A stretch of DNA of 64,000 nt from Paralvinella palmiformis (Eukaryota > Annelida > Polychaeta > Terebellida > Alvinellidae): assembly GCA_025642065.1 (NCBI GenBank), contig JAODUP010000021.1, positions 296,501 through 360,500 of the forward strand, read 5' to 3'. Shown here piece after piece: positions 11,210 through 22,688 of this stretch. Made by a program: the position numbers and the translations under genes. Within the stretch, counting starts at the first letter, position 1. The number at the start of each line of letters is the position of its first letter. Under the pieces are notes generated by a model. The model was given only the letters and a program-made list of their open reading frames with translations, was not told the origin of the DNA and made no database searches.

Positions 11210-11740
11210 CTAACTTTTGTGAAGACAACACAATGCACTAATCCCCATCTCGAAAATGCAAATGTTTTTGAATCGAGATGCCCGTGATGATCTAGTCACT
11301 GGACAGATTGGCGGATCAGATTGTCTTGGTTCCATTTCAGGTAGGTTGTACGGTACATTCAGATCAGCTAGATCCTCATCAGGTGGTTCAGTATGAGGTT
11401 GTATTGGTGGTTGCGGCAACTGTTGTAAATGTCACCGGTTCCTCCTCAGTGTACCGTGCGGAGTGTTAACCAGGTACGTACGATTCTCAGGATCCCTTGT
11501 AACAACAGTACCCGGTTGGCTCCATTTTTCTCCCTTCTCTGTTTTCATGAGCACTAGGTCTCCTGGCTGCAGGTCTTGAAGTACTCTGGCTCCACGACGT
11601 CCGTCATATGCTTCTTTAGCTTTGGCTTTTGAAGACTTGTCATACTGTCTCAGCTTATGTATGCTGGGCATCGCTGGTCGTAAATTCTCAGGAATGGTTG
11701 GGACTCTGGTTTGAAGTCATCTGCCCATCAAACCATATAG
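11210..11740 (-). pseudogene. Ty3/gypsy integrase C-terminal part (minus)
   Basis: The minus strand from 11740 reads LLMGR-like ('YGLMGR'), LQTRVPTIPENLRPAMPSIHKLRQYDKSS after a stop, then AKEAYDGRRGARVLQDLQPGDLVLMKT and the end GTVVTRDPENRTYLVNTPHGTLRRNR. This is the post-catalytic region of gypsy integrases, including the SH3-like strand words. A stop at 11429 separates the last stretch (PPDEDLADLNVPYNLPEMEP, CPVTRSSRASR). The catalytic D,D-35-E part is absent. It is joined head-to-head at about 11740 with a plus-strand gypsy RT. Confidence 0.8.
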
Positions 11741-12262
11741 CATGTACACCGCGCGACGAGTACCGTTCCTATTGATGATAGACAAAGTAAAACCAGAATT
11801 AGAGAGGATGAAAAATGTAGGCATCATCAAATAAGTCATTAAGACAACTAATTGGTGTGCGCCTATGGTAGTGGTTGCGAAACGTTCAGATGATGTGAGG
11901 ATATGCTTGAATTTAAAAAAAAACGGAATCATGCTGTGAAACAACCCATATATATGTTGCCAAATCTCGAAGACATAACACCGAAACTAGCCGGGGCAAC
12001 AGTATTTTCCACTCTAGATGCTGTCGGAGGTTTCTATCATATACCTCCGAGTCCAGAAAGCATGGCTTTGACAACATTTATAACACCTTTTGGGAGATTC
12101 CCATGGGGATCAGTTTAGGACCGGAAGTTTTCCAGAAGAAGATGCATGAAATGTTAGAAGGTCTATATGGGTGTGATGCAGTGATGAATGACATACTGAT
12201 TTGGGGTCGAAACAATGAAAAACATGATAGACATCTTGACAAAGTACTAAAACGCACATGTA
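11741..12262 (+). pseudogene. Ty3/gypsy reverse transcriptase fragment (plus)
   Basis: Plus frames give, with shifts, DKVKPELERMKNVGIIK, then (after 11903) LPNLEDITPKLAGATVFSTLDAVGGFYHI and TTFITPFGRFPWGSV, then ISLGPEVFQKKMHEMLEGLYGCDAVMNDILIWGR. The order 'STLDA...GFYHI', 'TPFGRF' and 'MxDILIWG' is the gypsy RT palm. The expected YxDD-type motif reads VMNDI, with one catalytic Asp changed to Asn. At least three frameshifts or stops are present. Orientation is opposite to the integrase fragment on its left. Confidence 0.85.
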
Positions 12263-12265
12263 ACT

Positions 12266-12345
12266 GTACGTGTTCCAGCCATGTGCCAATAAAGTTCTAA
12301 GTCATCATTGTGTTTCCCTTTAAATACTTTTTACATCAACAGTAA
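12266..12345 (+). repeat. Partial gypsy LTR, second half
   Basis: Matches the minus-strand LTR at 10861..11085 in reverse complement over its last ~85 bp, including CAATAAAGTTCTAAGTCATCA and ATCAACAGTAATCTGTT, ending in ATAACA. It lies directly after the RT fragment, so everything from RNase H to the first half of the LTR is deleted in this copy. Confidence 0.7.
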
Positions 12346-12489
12346 TCTGTTGATAACAAACACAAACCGAAGTGTATGATTTTATTCCAACATTTGGGAC
12401 AATTCCTTCTAGAATATTCCAGATGTATATAATTCGGTAATGCTCCACCCCCCTCCTGCGAGTACATCTTTAGGGATGATAGTCAATCC

Positions 12490-13640
12490 CAATAATTTAG
12501 GTCAGATATTGGATATGTCTTACTCGAACATTATCTGAAGAGGGACTCAATTTTCTTGATATCTCCAACACTAGCTGTGTGGTGTCCATAGCTGGGAGCA
12601 GTAATCTATGTGTGGCTGGACTATGCTGCACCATTGTGTTTTCATAGTGGTGGCTCAGTTCCTTATTGCTCAAGGCTAGATCCAAGGTGTTAATACCCCT
12701 GGTTGGTTCTAGGATGTATTAGTTTTAAAAGATTGCATCCTTGAGTTGGAGGAATGACATAACCTGTTCCTGTTCAGTTTTTGTACCACCAGATATTAGT
12801 TTACCATTGGGCCACTGCAGTCTGGGGAGGTTTAAGTCACCCATGATCAGTATGTCTGGCTTAAAATGGTTGATATCCTTTGGGGTGTTTTTTACAGCAT
12901 CCAGTATTCCTGTGAATGCTTGTTTTGGGCAATTGGGGGTCAATATATAGTTGTAATGATAAGATTATAGTTTATTATGTACGTTGATATTTCACTGCAA
13001 TATTTGTTTGAGATATTCATAATTTCTGATGCAGGTTGACTATCATATATATAAATCATTGACCCACCACTGTTTCGCTCTATATGGTCTGATCTGTAAT
13101 GGGTGAATCATTCTAAGTGAATTTCACTATTTTGAATATCTGGTTTCGGGTGTGTTTCAGTGACGGGTATAAATCTGATATTTCTGTAGTTAGTCATATC
13201 CTGGAGAAAAGGCACTTTGCTTTGGTTCCCTTTTGGATAAGACCCTGGATGTTAGCATATATTAGGCTTGGTAATCTTGCCCTGGTCATATCACTGGGAC
13301 ATTTTGGTATTGTACAGCCTGTGTGGTTATTTCGGCTTGTGCTGTTCTGGGTATCATAATGGCCTGAAGTTAGCTGGCCTGCCCATGTATTGTTTTGAGC
13401 CGGGTCTGGATCTGTTGAAGAATCTCTAAAAAACACTGTCCAGTTCGGATTTGTGGCTGTTGCATGTACTGGTTAATTTTCTCTATGCATTTGGGACGAC
13501 ATGGTTCAGCATAGGTCAAGTTAACTGTGCCTTTTGGCATTGTGGGGGTAGCATTTTCATTGTTTGCGCCTCTCTTCATAATTTTACGTCCACTTTTGTG
13601 CACTGAGTAGATAATGCTAGAGAATAGCTTCACAGATTGC
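12490..13640 (-). pseudogene. LINE endonuclease region (minus)
   Basis: Minus-strand order: an ORF1-like stretch (13633..13440), then PSLIYANIQGLIQKG at about 13290, RFIPVTETH near 13160, TPNCPKQAFTGILDAV and DILIMGDLNLPRLQWPNG (12943..12800), then RGINTLDLALSN (12690..12640). 'xxNxxG', 'TETH' and 'GDLNLP' are the metal- and phosphate-binding words of the APE-type endonuclease that precedes the polymerase in CR1/Jockey-group LINEs. Several stops and shifts; no polymerase follows directly because the gypsy remnant interrupts. Confidence 0.8.
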
Positions 13641-13674
13641 CCTATTTCATAGCGAATCCTAGGTAGGCTTTAGT

Positions 13675-13875
13675 GTTAAAACAGAGATTATCACTGAAAT
13701 TCTCTTATGCGTACACACTTGTGAAATATTCATTTAGCAGCTCTCCCTTTTCACAGTCATATCTGATTGTCATTCTCAGTTTACATGTGCATGCCCCCAC
13801 ATTGATTTGTCTTTTAGCCCACAATATCTTAAGAAGTCCTAGCTTCGGGTTTCTGACCAGATCATGTTGAGAGTT
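13675..13875 (-). pseudogene. LINE fragment, endonuclease-polymerase linker (minus)
   Basis: The minus strand reads VRNPKLGLLKILWAKRQINV ... CEKGELLNEYFTSVYA, a stop, then ENFSDN. 'EKGELLNEYFTSVF' is the conserved stretch just before the RT fingers in CR1-like LINEs. It sits upstream of an endonuclease segment in the same orientation, so it must come from a separate insertion. Confidence 0.55.
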
Positions 13876-16350
13876 TTCATAGAAGGTTCACACTAATGTG
13901 ATAAATATATTCTTTTTCTGTGGTTGTTTTGACATGCCATAATTCACATAATCAGACTCATCTTTTACCTTTATGGTATCATTTCCATGCCGATTGTTTT
14001 TTTCTATGGTTTGCACATGTCTCTTTCGTCATCTAGATGTCATTCTTTTGCATGCTTACTTGCAGATGTTTTTGTTTTTTTCCACCACTGCCCATTTTGG
14101 TCTTGGCCGTCTAAATATTATATTGTTTTGACCCGCTGCATTCTTGGATTCAATCAAATAATGTAAGTCCATATATACCAAGCAATGTATATTTACATAA
14201 CACCCTGTATGAATTACAGGTAGATATTTAATATCTTTATACAAACAACTTAATATTATACATAATAATTAACAGTTATTTAAATAATTAAATTAGAGAG
14301 ACTTGTTTACAAGTACATTATAGAATATAATGAATGAGCACAAGGAATAGCTTGGCTACAATATAGCATATTAAACCCATATTACCAACTGTATGACACT
14401 AGTTTAGCAAGTAAGCGTATCAAAATGGTAACAGAAAATTAATAATTACACAATAAACACCATGCTAACCCGGTATGATAGTGCCAGGGCGTACCGATGA
14501 GCTGGACAGGATCACTGGCTTGCCATGGACTAGAAATCAATGTAACTAGGCGGCAGCACTAATGATAAAACAAAACCATGCAAGAACGTAAATCAGCTCA
14601 ACCATGAATATATCAATGACCATCTGAATGATGTTGATGTAGGCGTCTTACAACCATAGAAAACTAATTAATTGCATACGCAGCAAGAACACTCTTCAAT
14701 TAGTTTATAATAGACTGATTCTATCCATAGATATAAGGTGGGCTGAAAAGGAATATATCCTATAAGAGCCGTAAAGGTTTCAAGTGAGTTCAAGATTCAA
14801 TTACTGCTGGCGCCACCGTACGGCTGAATTTTACACTACGGTCTCGGGTTAGAAGTCTAAGAATCACTGCGTTACATGGCGATTTACGCGTGTAGTGGCC
14901 GATAAATGTCTTACTGAAAAGCTGTATTTAGGCTATTTACCAGCTATATTTGGATTTTATTTATAGTCCATCAAGGGTATGTGATCCCCAGATGATAATT
15001 TTGCATTTAATAGGAATGGCATAAACTGTATCCAATAGATATATCCACTAAACTAAGTAATGTTCAGTGCGATTTCCATGGCTGTCATGGTCTGGCCTGT
15101 CTAGTTCAAACTTATTTTTTGTAGAACCTTTGCCATCTGACATGACGATGTGAATGGATAAAATCAATGATCACATAGATTATAATTCAATGGGTGATTC
15201 CTATTACTGTAACATTAGCGTTTATGAATGATATCTTGTATTGAAAGTGAACTGTTTTTTTCTTCTTCTGAATCAGTCATTCGTGCAAAGCTTACTACAT
15301 GTAAATATCAAGGGTGCTAATACTCTAATGTAATAAAAAAAATAATAATATACAGGTCATACATATATGATTAGTCTCAGGTACAAGTAAAAATAATATT
15401 TCAAAACTCTGCATAAAATATTTTTTAAATCTTCATTAAAATCAATTTACATTCACCTAAAAGTTAAATTTTTAAATAATTTATTTCCCTACGTGTCAAC
15501 ATCAATAACGAAGGGTTAGTTGTATCATTCAACTGGAAAAATCGGTCCGCTCAATCATTGGATTATCTTGATAAGTATTGTGTTAAATCCTTTGGAAAGA
15601 CACAATCGTTCTGCTGAAATAATAGTCTCAGTCACAATGTAATATGAAATAATTTGCTGAAAGTATTTACCGTTAGTGAAAAGTTGCCATCTCCTGTGTG
15701 GGTACCATAGCTGTTTCTAACCAGAGACCGCAGTTGGTAGCCGATGCAATGCAATGCAAAACTAATATGAAATAATACAATTATCAACATCAAATGAACA
15801 AGTTGATGTACTAACCATTTATATAATCCTATGTTCCACAGTATTCCAGAATAACCGTAATTGAAACGTAGGTAAATATGCCACACTACTTGTTCGTTCA
15901 ACAGCATCTTGACCAACTAAAGTTTGTTGCTAAAATATTTGAGCATGTGACTCGCGCATTTCCGCCAAAGGGAATGATCGATCGAGCATGTGATTCGATT
16001 GAGTCAATCACAAACCATAAAGTAAATGAACTCATTTATAACAAACAAACAAGAATAATATGACCAGAGACTGCAGACCGTAATGTTTAATGACAAGTAA
16101 TAAATTTCTTAACATATTAAAATGAGGTGAATTTGAGTCTATGGACTCCGGTTACATATCCAAACATACATTCGCACATCATTTTCACAGCATTCTCCTA
16201 TCTCATATTGGTAAATGACTATTGGCAGTTTACTCCGGCCGCTCTTCACGATTCCAGCGATTGGCGTATTGCGAGGATGTTTGAAAAATTATGCCTCTAA
16301 TCAATCTTCTGCGTTTAAGTTCGTCCAACTCAATTTTGAAATCAATAAAT
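13876..16350. other. No recognisable gene
   Basis: About 2.5 kb of AT-rich DNA. The small ORFs at 14056..14244, 15632..15916 and 15878..16063 have no family motifs. No SINE head or tandem repeat of note. Confidence 0.4.
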
Positions 16351-17053
16351 TAAGCTAAGATTCCATATATGCGGGATGCGGATACGGCAAAAATGCAACG
16401 TCATGTGAACGGACGAGGGTGCTTCCATATGTCCGGATGCGGCATACGATTTGTCGTGCGGCTGCATATCGATGCGGATACGGCAAACTGAATCGCTCCA
16501 AAAGCTTCATTTGCTTAATGTTCTATTTCCTTAAGGCTTAGATTCCATATACGCGTGGTACGGTATGCCTGATGCGGTATCCGTCATGCGATTTGTGTCA
16601 TCCATATGAACGTGCGTTCCCATGCATTTTCAGTCTCTCATGCTAAGAACATGGCAATACAAAAGAAATACAGATAGCAAAGAAAGAAAGAAAAACAGAT
16701 GTGTGCCTGTATGTAGAGGGGGAGGGGGGCGGTTACTCCCCCAAAGCAGATTTACACATAATAAATTCCCCAAAAAAGACATAAAATTATTAGTCAAACA
16801 ATTTCCTGTTGTTACAGCCTTAGAATGCTTATTCAGCAATATGCCGAAGATTTGAACTACAATCTGATGTGGAGAAATTCGAACAATACTTCCGGTTGAC
16901 CAGAGAATCTAAAATCCCGCCAAATTGTTCGGGAAACACCTGCCCTTGATTCGGTATGCCGCAGCCGCAGAACAAATCGTATATATGCCCCATCCGGACA
17001 CATGGAAGCGCTCTCGACCGTTTACAAGCTTTTCCATTTTGAATCTAGCTTTA
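16351..17053. mobile_element. Hairpin-type non-autonomous DNA element
   Basis: The left side starts AAGCTAAGATTCCATATATGCGG and the right side ends with GAATCTAGCTT, an inverted pair. Further in, 16415..16495 (CTTCCATATGTCCGGATGCGGC, then CGATTTGTCGTGCGGCTGC) is matched in reverse complement at 16945..17030. The opening word GATTCCATATACGCG also recurs directly at 16533. The dyad and the lack of coding sequence suggest a MITE-like element. The middle holds a G-rich stretch and an AAAG run. Superfamily not identified. Confidence 0.5.
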
Positions 17054-17512
17054 TAGTCGCCTTCAACAAGTTGGTATAGTTAATACCCAAGATTATTAAT
17101 TATTTATCCTTTATGATAGTTTATATAGATACTACATCACGATGGAGGGCAGAGAGTGGGCGGGATATATCCATATTTGATAAACAGACTCCATGCATTA
17201 TCGTGGTAGTTGTCTCATGTTTCATCCGTTGCTTCACATATCTCAGTCTAGAATATTGTAGAAGTCACGGTATTTTACAGGTAGAGTTAGAGTACAGTGA
17301 TATATAGGACGTTAATTGTAACAGAGTAATTTGAGCATGTCTAAATCATTGATGTATGATGTTTGAAGACCATATTCACGACTGTGATGTGATATCCCTT
17401 GCACACACACACACACACACACACTCAGTTAATCTCTCTTAGGAGTCACTATATTTGTGCCCTAAATAATAAATGTGCAATCTAGTCTACATAGCAAAAC
17501 AAGAAAATACAG

Positions 17513-17546
<34 letters not shown>

Positions 17547-18720
17547 GCCTCAACATTTTTGCGAACACATTCTGTTAAATATAGAATGATAACTATTTAG
17601 TTGTATTCTTATGTTTAATTATCAACCGCTAATAAAAGTACTGAAACATAACTGACAGATAACGCGCGATTCAAGCGCCTAAGTTGGGCGTTTTTTTTAT
17701 TTCCAAACCATTACGTACCACACTATAGTTAATAGACTGCTATATAAATATATAATTATTATATTGAAGAACATAAGATATATTTCACTGGAAGATATTA
17801 ATTAAAATAGCACACACATACACAATTTATACTTTTAGACAATTCAAATATTATATACTCAGTATAAGTGCATGTCCACTTTTAAACTTGTAAAATTAAA
17901 GTGTAGAAAAGATCATCAAACGCATGTCTCTGTGCGCGTGTGCGCGTGTATGTTAATTATATAACTAAAAGTATTTTACTTCTGGCATCCTCCATTTCAA
18001 CAAGTGTAATTTCACGAATAGTTTGAACTGTTTGATGTTGAAAAACAAACTGGTTATGTAATAGTTAATTACGAAACGAATTGGTTACGGAATGATATGG
18101 TATGATTTGATTCAGTTACGAAATGTCCAAATGATACTTCGAAGGGATGTATTTCAGATACTATCATACTATGAGATAGGTAACTAAATAATTAGAGCTC
18201 TAGTCTATTGCAATTGACAGAGTGTATATTAATTATATTTATATGCCTTGAATAAAATTACAGAATGCTTATAGGTGGTTAACCATAAAAGACACTTATA
18301 GTCGTGTTATTGTAACAATTATATTTCTGTGTAGTCAGTAGATCCTCTAGGCTGAGTTACACTTACAGTGAGTAGATCTAGACTGAGTCTCAGTGAGTGG
18401 GTCTGAATAGTCTAGATTTAGTCACTGTAGACATAAGACAGTGTATTCATTATAGTCACAGTAGTGTGTTCTAGATTCTCTAGAACTAGACTAGACCTAG
18501 ATCTATTTTATCTATCTGTGTCTATGCTTCTCTGAAACTGGGCTCAGTCCAGATAGAGTAGACTCTAGCCTAGACGGAATTGTGTGATAATTTGAATATT
18601 TTCTATACAAGATTTGATGTACATGTTCCCCATAAAAAACATTGAAGTTTTTGAACATCTTAAGAGAACATTACCCAGAGATGAATCAAAATTTCTAGTG
18701 ACATTTTGCATATAGAAAAC
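17054..18720. other. No recognisable gene
   Basis: Contains (AC)n at 17402..17424, (TA)n at 17514..17543 and a patch rich in CTAGA/TCTAGA words (18330..18570) that forms many small dyads. No coding similarity. Confidence 0.4.
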
Positions 18721-18869
18721 CTGTTTGCAGGTTGAGGTTGGAATGCCACAAAATCCTCAGGGCCTAAGAAATGCCCTAATGATTTATATGTACCCTCTAA
18801 TCCTGAAAACTTTGCAAGTCAACTTGCTAGAGTATATAAGAACCTGTGTGAGAACTAACACCATCTATC

Positions 18870-19345
18870 TGCAAACCTGCTACCATTATTTCAGTACCCT
18901 AGAATGCCAAAACAAAATAACTGAATGACTTTAGGTCTCTTACATTAACCTGTATACCTTTGACATGTTAGAAATATTTATATTGAAATAACTGTCTTTG
19001 CAATCTGGATTGAAATTAGATGAGTATCACTATCAATTTGCTTACCATAAAAGAAAATGTACAGAAGATGCTATTATTACATATGTAAACACTGTTACAG
19101 AACATTTAAAGAACAATAACTTGCTGTATGTATACCAAACAAATTGGTGAAATTATTAAACAACAAAATATTAGATATCATTGTTGCACCGATGACACAC
19201 AAGCCTACATAACTTTAAAGCTATGTGATAAATGGGTTGATATTTACCTTCACTTGAAGCTTGTTTTGAAAATGTAAGTATTTAAATAAACATCAACATG
19301 CTGAAATTAAATAAGGGTGAGACTGAATTCATTGTTTTTTCTCAT
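18870..19345 (+). pseudogene. LINE reverse-transcriptase pieces (plus)
   Basis: Plus-strand frames give QNKITE, NDFRSLTLTCIP and DMLEIFILK. Then follow LDEYHYQFAYHKRKCTEDAIITYVNTVTEHLKNN (about 19015..19130), the RT fingers word 'QFAYxxxxxTxDAI', and IGEIIKQ, IRYHCCTDDTQAYITLKLCDKWVD (19145..19260). The last contains the catalytic box as TDD instead of the usual ADD/YADD, so the catalytic site is damaged. Frames change several times and about 100 residues of palm are missing. CR1/Rex-like non-LTR element, dead. Confidence 0.75.
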
Positions 19346-19589
19346 CCAAGCAACATGTGAAGAAAACTGAGAATCTTCACGTCTGATGACCACAGGAATT
19401 GATGATCTCTTTATATTACCAGCAGGTGTTAGTGGTTTATCCCCCTTTGTCATTCATTCATACTATAATTAACTCATATCACCCTTAAACAGCTGCAGTA
19501 GTAATGTACAACCTCTGGGTATGATGGCCTGTGTGTTTTTTATGCCATTTCTAATTGCTTTGATGTTATAATTAATAAACAAACTGGTC

Positions 19590-20090
19590 ACACTAAACAT
19601 GCCTCCTTGTATTTGTAACTTTGACTGGCAATATTAATTAATTGTTTCACTGCAACTGGCGAGCAAGGTTTGCAATGTGAGGAGTGATTTATATTGTATA
19701 GCTAATCATCCGGAGGTTCTGGTTGGTAACAGCCAATGACTATCATGTATTGTTACATAAAGACCAGCATATGTTTAGGAAATCCCAATAATAATGGCTT
19801 AGTAGGCAGTAATGTGGTGATTTTGTTCCAACTGTGGCTCACACAAACCTGTCTGATTGTAACTTCAATTGGCAAGTGTTATTAATTAATTGTTTCACAG
19901 CACTTCTGGGGGTACTGGTAGGTAACAGCATGTGACTATCAAGTATTATTACATAAAGACTGGCATGTTTGGGAAATCCAAATAACAGTTTAGTGATAAT
20001 TTCTTGTTATTTATTGAATAATAATGGATTAATAGGCAGCGATGTGAAGATTTTATTCCAAGTTTGGCTCTTATTGGGTTGAAAACTATA
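19590..20090. repeat. Imperfect direct tandem duplication, two ~245-bp units
   Basis: Units 19590..19837 and 19838..20090 share ATTAATTAATTGTTTCAC, GGTAACAGC, TGACTATCA, TTACATAAAGACC/TGGCAT and GGAAATCC in the same order. The second unit has a short insertion near 20000. It sits inside the decayed LINE between polymerase pieces. Confidence 0.7.
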
Positions 20091-20349
20091 GTGTTTTGCA
20101 TCAAGGATAGCCCAAAACATATTTCCTTCAGCTGGTAGGAAATATGTCGCATGTACAAGTCGAGGTGCTTCTGAGTACTCCCCTTTCCCTCCCAAAAAAT
20201 TGGCTTAACCACAAGTATATACAGTAGTAAAATATGTAGATAATACTTTTATTGTTGGTATAATTGAAAATAATGAAGTACTTATCAAAAACAGATGTTT
20301 GGTCTTGTTTCATGGTATAATTCTCACAAATTAATCTTGATTGTATAGA

Positions 20350-20680
20350 AAACAAAGGAATTTATGTTTGACTTTAGTAAATCCACATTAAATCATAAAC
20401 CAATGAACTTACAGGGATGGGATGTAGAGATATGTAATAAGTTTAAATACCTTGGTGTTATTCATGATCAACTATCTTGGTCTTGCCACTCAGACCTACT
20501 AGTATCTAAATGTAAACAGAAACTGTTCTCAAGATTGTTAAAATCATTTAATGTTAATAATGTATTTTTTCGCTTTACACATCAATGATTGAGTTATAAT
20601 ATAATTGTATTAACTGGTGGAATTACCCGAGTAATTGGCCTCCCTGTATCAAGTACTGGTGATTTGTATGTAAAAATGTC
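20350..20680 (+). pseudogene. LINE polymerase thumb fragment (plus)
   Basis: Reads KEFMFDFSKSTLNHKPMNL, KFKYLGVIHDQLSWSCHSD and SKCKQKLFSRLLKSFNV, then after a stop LSYNIIVLTGGITRVIGLP. This is the 'FKYLGVxxxxxLxWxxH' segment after the palm of CR1/Rex-type LINEs. Probably the continuation of the element at 18870..19345. Confidence 0.75.
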
Positions 20681-20978
20681 ACACTCTACTTACTGTTCTA
20701 AGCATTATATTTATATATTTAAAAATAATTTTCTGAGGGTGGTTTGTCCCCTTAGAGAGATCAGAGTAAGATTAATTTTGTACTGAAGAGTTCAACCCTA
20801 AATTTTCTTAGGAGATTGTGTGTGTGTGTACTTCACTAGTTTGAATGAAGTCAAATAACACCTTGGACAGTTGTTTTCACAGTTTGACCTAAAGGCAGTT
20901 TCAACAACAATGAAGGACTATTTTGGAATATTTGTTGCGGGATTGAATGTTTATAACCTAATATATATATATATATAT

Positions 20979-21101
20979 GATGATGATGATTGATGTTTTA
21001 CGGCCACTTTTGTACACAAGGTAGGCTAAATGGGCCGAGCGACTTCCAAAGTGATGAGATGAAGTGAAAGACAAAACAACCTTCAGATATGCCCATGCCG
21101 G

Positions 21102-21104
<3 letters not shown>
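20979..21104 (-). mobile_element. tRNA-derived SINE, family 1, 5'-truncated
   Basis: Matches the SINE body seen in full at 29507..29702: (GAT)n then TGATGTTTTACGGCCACTTTTG, TAGGCTAAATGGGCCGAGCGAC, ACCTTCAGATATGCCCATGCC. It stops before the tRNA-like head, where a (TA)n run takes over. Confidence 0.8.

Positions 21105-21153
<49 letters not shown>
21105..21153. repeat. (TA)n microsatellite
   Basis: About 24 TA copies replacing the head of the adjoining SINE. The YIYIYI ORFs here on both strands are its translation. Confidence 0.95.
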
Positions 21154-21157
<4 letters not shown>

Positions 21158-21660
21158 CTACAAAACTGTTTGTCTGGCCATATGAAGTCCATGCAAGGTG
21201 GCACTGTAGCAGGTTTTAATTTAAACATGTTATTCTTTAATAAGAAACTCAAAATGTCAACAGTAATTTGAGAGACATTATTATCATTTCCAGAGAAATC
21301 CGTTTTTCTTTTATTTCTTCTTCAGTTTTGAACAATTCACTTGAAACAGCAGATCATAATAAACCTGTATGCAAAGTTCTTTTGATTTCTTCAGTGAAAT
21401 CCATAGAATATTATAAAATCTTCTGAATATGAAAAACAAATATCCATCAACTTGTCATAGCTCAATAATTGACATTGTTCCTTAAAGTAAAACTTCACAA
21501 ATCAGTTGAGATGTCACCTTAAAGCTACTGGATAATGCAGTACAGTTGAAGACGTTTAAGTTGAACTTACCATTTACTATAAATTACTAACACATGTCCA
21601 CAACTTGAATATAGATTAATTAGATTTGTTGGCGTGTTGGGATGCAGCCTCAGTTTTCTT

Positions 21661-21833
21661 TTCTGTAGTTTGGGTGATAATGATTGGTGTTTTATGGCCA
21701 CTTTTAGTAATGAAACGAAGTCAAAGATGAAACGACCTTCAGATGTGCCCATGCCGAAATTTGAACACGGGTAGTAGTGATGTGGTCCAACGCACTACCG
21801 CTAGACCATGGAGGCACCCCTTCTGTAGTTTGG
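21661..21833 (-). mobile_element. SINE family 1 with perfect 13-bp target duplication
   Basis: The SINE body is 21674..21820 (minus): head with box A (GGTCTAGCGGTAG) and box B (GTTCAAATTTCGG), then the body. TTCTGTAGTTTGG occurs at both 21661..21673 and 21821..21833, exactly flanking it. This is direct evidence that the family moves by target-primed retrotransposition. The copy lacks about 40 bp of the body found in other copies. Confidence 0.9.
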
Positions 21834-22069
21834 AATATTGATCTATCGCATAATATCATTTCTTCAGAAACAATTCTTGTCTATGTGCCTAGGCTCTACA
21901 TGCATGTTATGGCTGAGGGGTGTGGCCTATCAATTACTGATGAGGCATCCGGTTAAGCCTCTACTTTTGTATTTCCAGAATAGCATGTGTTTGCAAGAAA
22001 GAGCAGTAAAGAGAAAACAAACTAAAAGATAGTCGTCAGGCACTCTCCGTGGAGGATTCAGACGTCATC

Positions 22070-22688
22070 ATGTCTGAGATACACAAGTTAAAAGAAATGA
22101 CAATAAAAGACTTGTATTCTCTTCTCGTGTCTGGCAATCAGCCAGTCACACTGTCACAACTACAGAGGGATTATCACAGCTTCACCGGCGACCAAATCCC
22201 CTTCTATCAAATGGGCTTCAGCAACTTGGAATCTTTTCTCCGGGACTGTCCTTCCTCCTTCCGTCTTCGCTGGAAGGGCGCCAATCTTATAGTGAGTCAC
22301 ATCCCTACCGCTGGTGTGGAGCACATCGAAAGCTTAATTAAGAAGCAGAAGCCAAAAAAAACGAAGCCGCAAAAATCCAGTCGAAACTATCCGCCCAGGG
22401 CAAGAAATGAACCAGTTCCACCGCCGTTATTACCCACTGTGCCGAGCATCATCCGCGGGCAAATTCGTGGCATCCTTATGGACTACAGTAAGGGCATACT
22501 CGGATCAAATTTTGGTGCTGCATATTCCAAGAGGTTTGGAACATTTATAAATTGCAAATTGTTCGGATTCACCAGTTTGCTAGAGATGCTGAAATCAATG
22601 CCTGACATAGTGCGAGTTGATCAGGATTCTAGTGGCATTTATAAAGTCTATCCGGCAAAAACAAAAACAAAGAAATCTTCCCCCTCAG
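22070..22688 (+). CDS. TDRD5: TDRD5 exon 1: LOTUS domains 1 and 2
   Basis: Residues 3-78 form the first, extended LOTUS (IKDLYSLLVSG, LQRDYHSFTGDQIPF, MGFSNLESFLRDCP). In TDRD5, TDRD7 and Oskar this is the type that contacts Vasa/DDX4. A basic linker (KKQKPKKTKPQKSS) and proline-rich stretch follow. Residues 126-196 form LOTUS2 (IRGQIRGILMDYSKGIL, FGFTSLLEMLKSMPDIVRV). The exon ends one base into a codon at donor CAG|GTCAGA; the open frame runs on to 22732 only by read-through into the intron. Confidence 0.88.

Noticed and set aside
18330..18570. Cluster of TCTAGA/CTAGAC words as a possible regulatory array
   Set aside because: Irregular spacing and no unit; similar CTAGA-rich patches occur at 6265..6330 and 26000..26060. 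Likely compositional or old repeat DNA.
20998..21271. Tyr-Ile repeat ORFs on both strands
   Set aside because: Read-through of (TA)n microsatellites; the same for those at 27260, 31257, 31324 and 48923.
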